A stretch of DNA of 5,371 bases from an uncultured Prevotella sp. Lineage in GTDB: Bacteria > Bacteroidota > Bacteroidia > Bacteroidales > Bacteroidaceae. This document shows positions 4,669-5,371 of this stretch, one piece after another (within the stretch, counting starts at the first letter, position 1; every line of letters starts with the position of its first letter). The notes below the pieces were generated by a model. That model saw nothing but the letters and a program-made list of their open reading frames with translations, ran no database searches and was not told the origin of the DNA. The translations under genes and the position numbers were made by a program. Where the stretch lies: contig USCX01000088.1 in the NCBI GenBank assembly GCA_900553285.1, positions 1 to 5,371 on the forward strand. The letters are read 5' to 3'.

Positions 4669-5371
4669 TTAAATTCCCGTCACCTCGTCCGGCTCTTTCG
4701 ACAGCAGTTCAACTGCCTTCAAGACGATGGGATTACGTTCGTTCACGATATGAAAATACGCTGAGCGGTCCCACAAGTCATAAGCCACCAGTGCGGAAAG
4801 CATCAAACGCAGTTGCGGAATTGTGGCAGCCAGCTCCGCGCTGTCTTTGGGCGCCACGTTCTTCGCCTTACCACGGGCTATGATACTGTCGACAAGGCTC
4901 TGCGGCACTTCATAACGGTCCATGAAATCCTTGATGTCACGGTAGCTTTTCGAGAGGGCCTTACGGTTCTGATCGATGTAGTGGAGCGAAAGCTCATTGA
5001 TGATGTTCTGCCTGCTCAAAGCGGTATAAAAACGGGTGTAAGCCGTCGTGTCGGCCGGGACGAAATAATCGGGCATGATTCCGCCGCCCCCATAGACCGT
5101 GCGGCCCCTTCCGAGCGTTTTGTACACTTTTGTCGAGTCAAGATGGACACTGTCGGGACTCATCAGTTCACCGTGATTGTATCGGTTCACCAAGTCCATG
5201 TCATAATCCCGCCTGTTCCCTTTCTCGTAAGGCTTCTGTATGCAGCGGCCAGACGGTGTATAATAATGTGCCACCGTCAAGCGGATCATCGAACCGTCGG
5301 GCAGGGGGATGGGCCGCTGCACAAGCCCCTTGCCGAAGGTACGCCGGCCGACGATGAAGCCGCGGTCATGG
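4669..5371 (-). CDS. S41 (C-terminal processing) peptidase, C-terminal part; start beyond the right edge
   Basis: This is the last 233 or so residues of a Ctp/tail-specific protease, a family of exported serine proteases with a Ser-Lys dyad and usually a PDZ domain; in Gram-negatives they act in the periplasm. The visible part opens with HDRGFIVGRRTFGKGLVQ. The lysine of FGKG (codon 5331-5329) is the catalytic base. The catalytic serine, the PDZ domain and any signal peptide lie outside the window. LPDGSMIRLTVAHYYTPSGRCIQKPYEKG is the typical strand region after the dyad, and YGGGGIMPDYFVP is also family-like. A helical tail of about 120 residues follows, as in the longer Bacteroidota members. 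The reading frame is open to the edge, so the GTG at 5322 is internal and not a start. The stop at 4669 is just past the shared terminator. The target cannot be inferred. Confidence 0.93.
   Translation of the reverse strand, partial: HDRGFIVGRRTFGKGLVQRPIPLPDGSMIRLTVAHYYTPSGRCIQKPYEKGNRRDYDMDLVNRYNHGELMSPDSVHLDSTKVYKTLGRGRTVYGGGGIMPDYFVPADTTAYTRFYTALSRQNIINELSLHYIDQNRKALSKSYRDIKDFMDRYEVPQSLVDSIIARGKAKNVAPKDSAELAATIPQLRLMLSALVAYDLWDRSAYFHIVNERNPIVLKAVELLSKEPDEVTGI

Noticed and set aside
5320..5322. GTG as the start of the S41 protease gene
   Set aside because: The frame stays open upstream to the window edge and encodes the conserved FGKGLVQ segment with the catalytic lysine, so this GTG is an internal valine.

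Overview
The window looks like part of a Bacteroidales chromosome, probably Prevotellaceae-like and fairly GC-rich. The protein sequences have a Bacteroidales character. The greA promoter has the TTTG / TAnnTTTG form used by the Bacteroidota primary sigma factor. The protein-coding starts lack Shine-Dalgarno sequences, as is usual in that phylum. No mobile element, CRISPR array, tRNA or rRNA is visible.

Layout. Positions 1-72 (minus) hold the 5' end of rnpB, the RNase P RNA, cut by the window edge and preceded by a promoter that is almost perfect by E. coli standards. RNase HII (rnhB, minus) follows at 194-805. After a terminator comes polynucleotide phosphorylase (pnp, minus), whose real start is judged to be 3172 rather than the farther upstream GTG. 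A gene-free, hairpin-rich gap of about 490 bases separates pnp from the divergent greA (3661-4125, plus). A HIT-family protein (4177-4566, plus) follows greA, with a strong terminator hairpin between the two. A bidirectional terminator then faces the 3' part of an S41 C-terminal-processing protease gene (4669 to the right edge, minus).

Theme. Four of the six genes act on RNA or transcription: tRNA 5' maturation, RNA-DNA hybrid removal, 3'-5' RNA decay and rescue of backtracked RNA polymerase. These are housekeeping genes, and their proteins look intact with their catalytic residues in place.

The most interesting material is non-coding. (1) The pnp-greA gap contains a candidate structured RNA at about 3244-3370. 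It has a promoter-like box, two upstream hairpins, a possible pseudoknot that excludes the terminator, and a terminator with six T residues. (2) The greA leader carries an AGGAGG next to an 8-codon ORF whose stop codon lies in the loop of a terminator-like hairpin, which looks like attenuation of greA. (3) rnpB has a TTGACA-N17-TACAAT promoter, unusual for this phylum. All three are predictions from reading the sequence and have not been tested.
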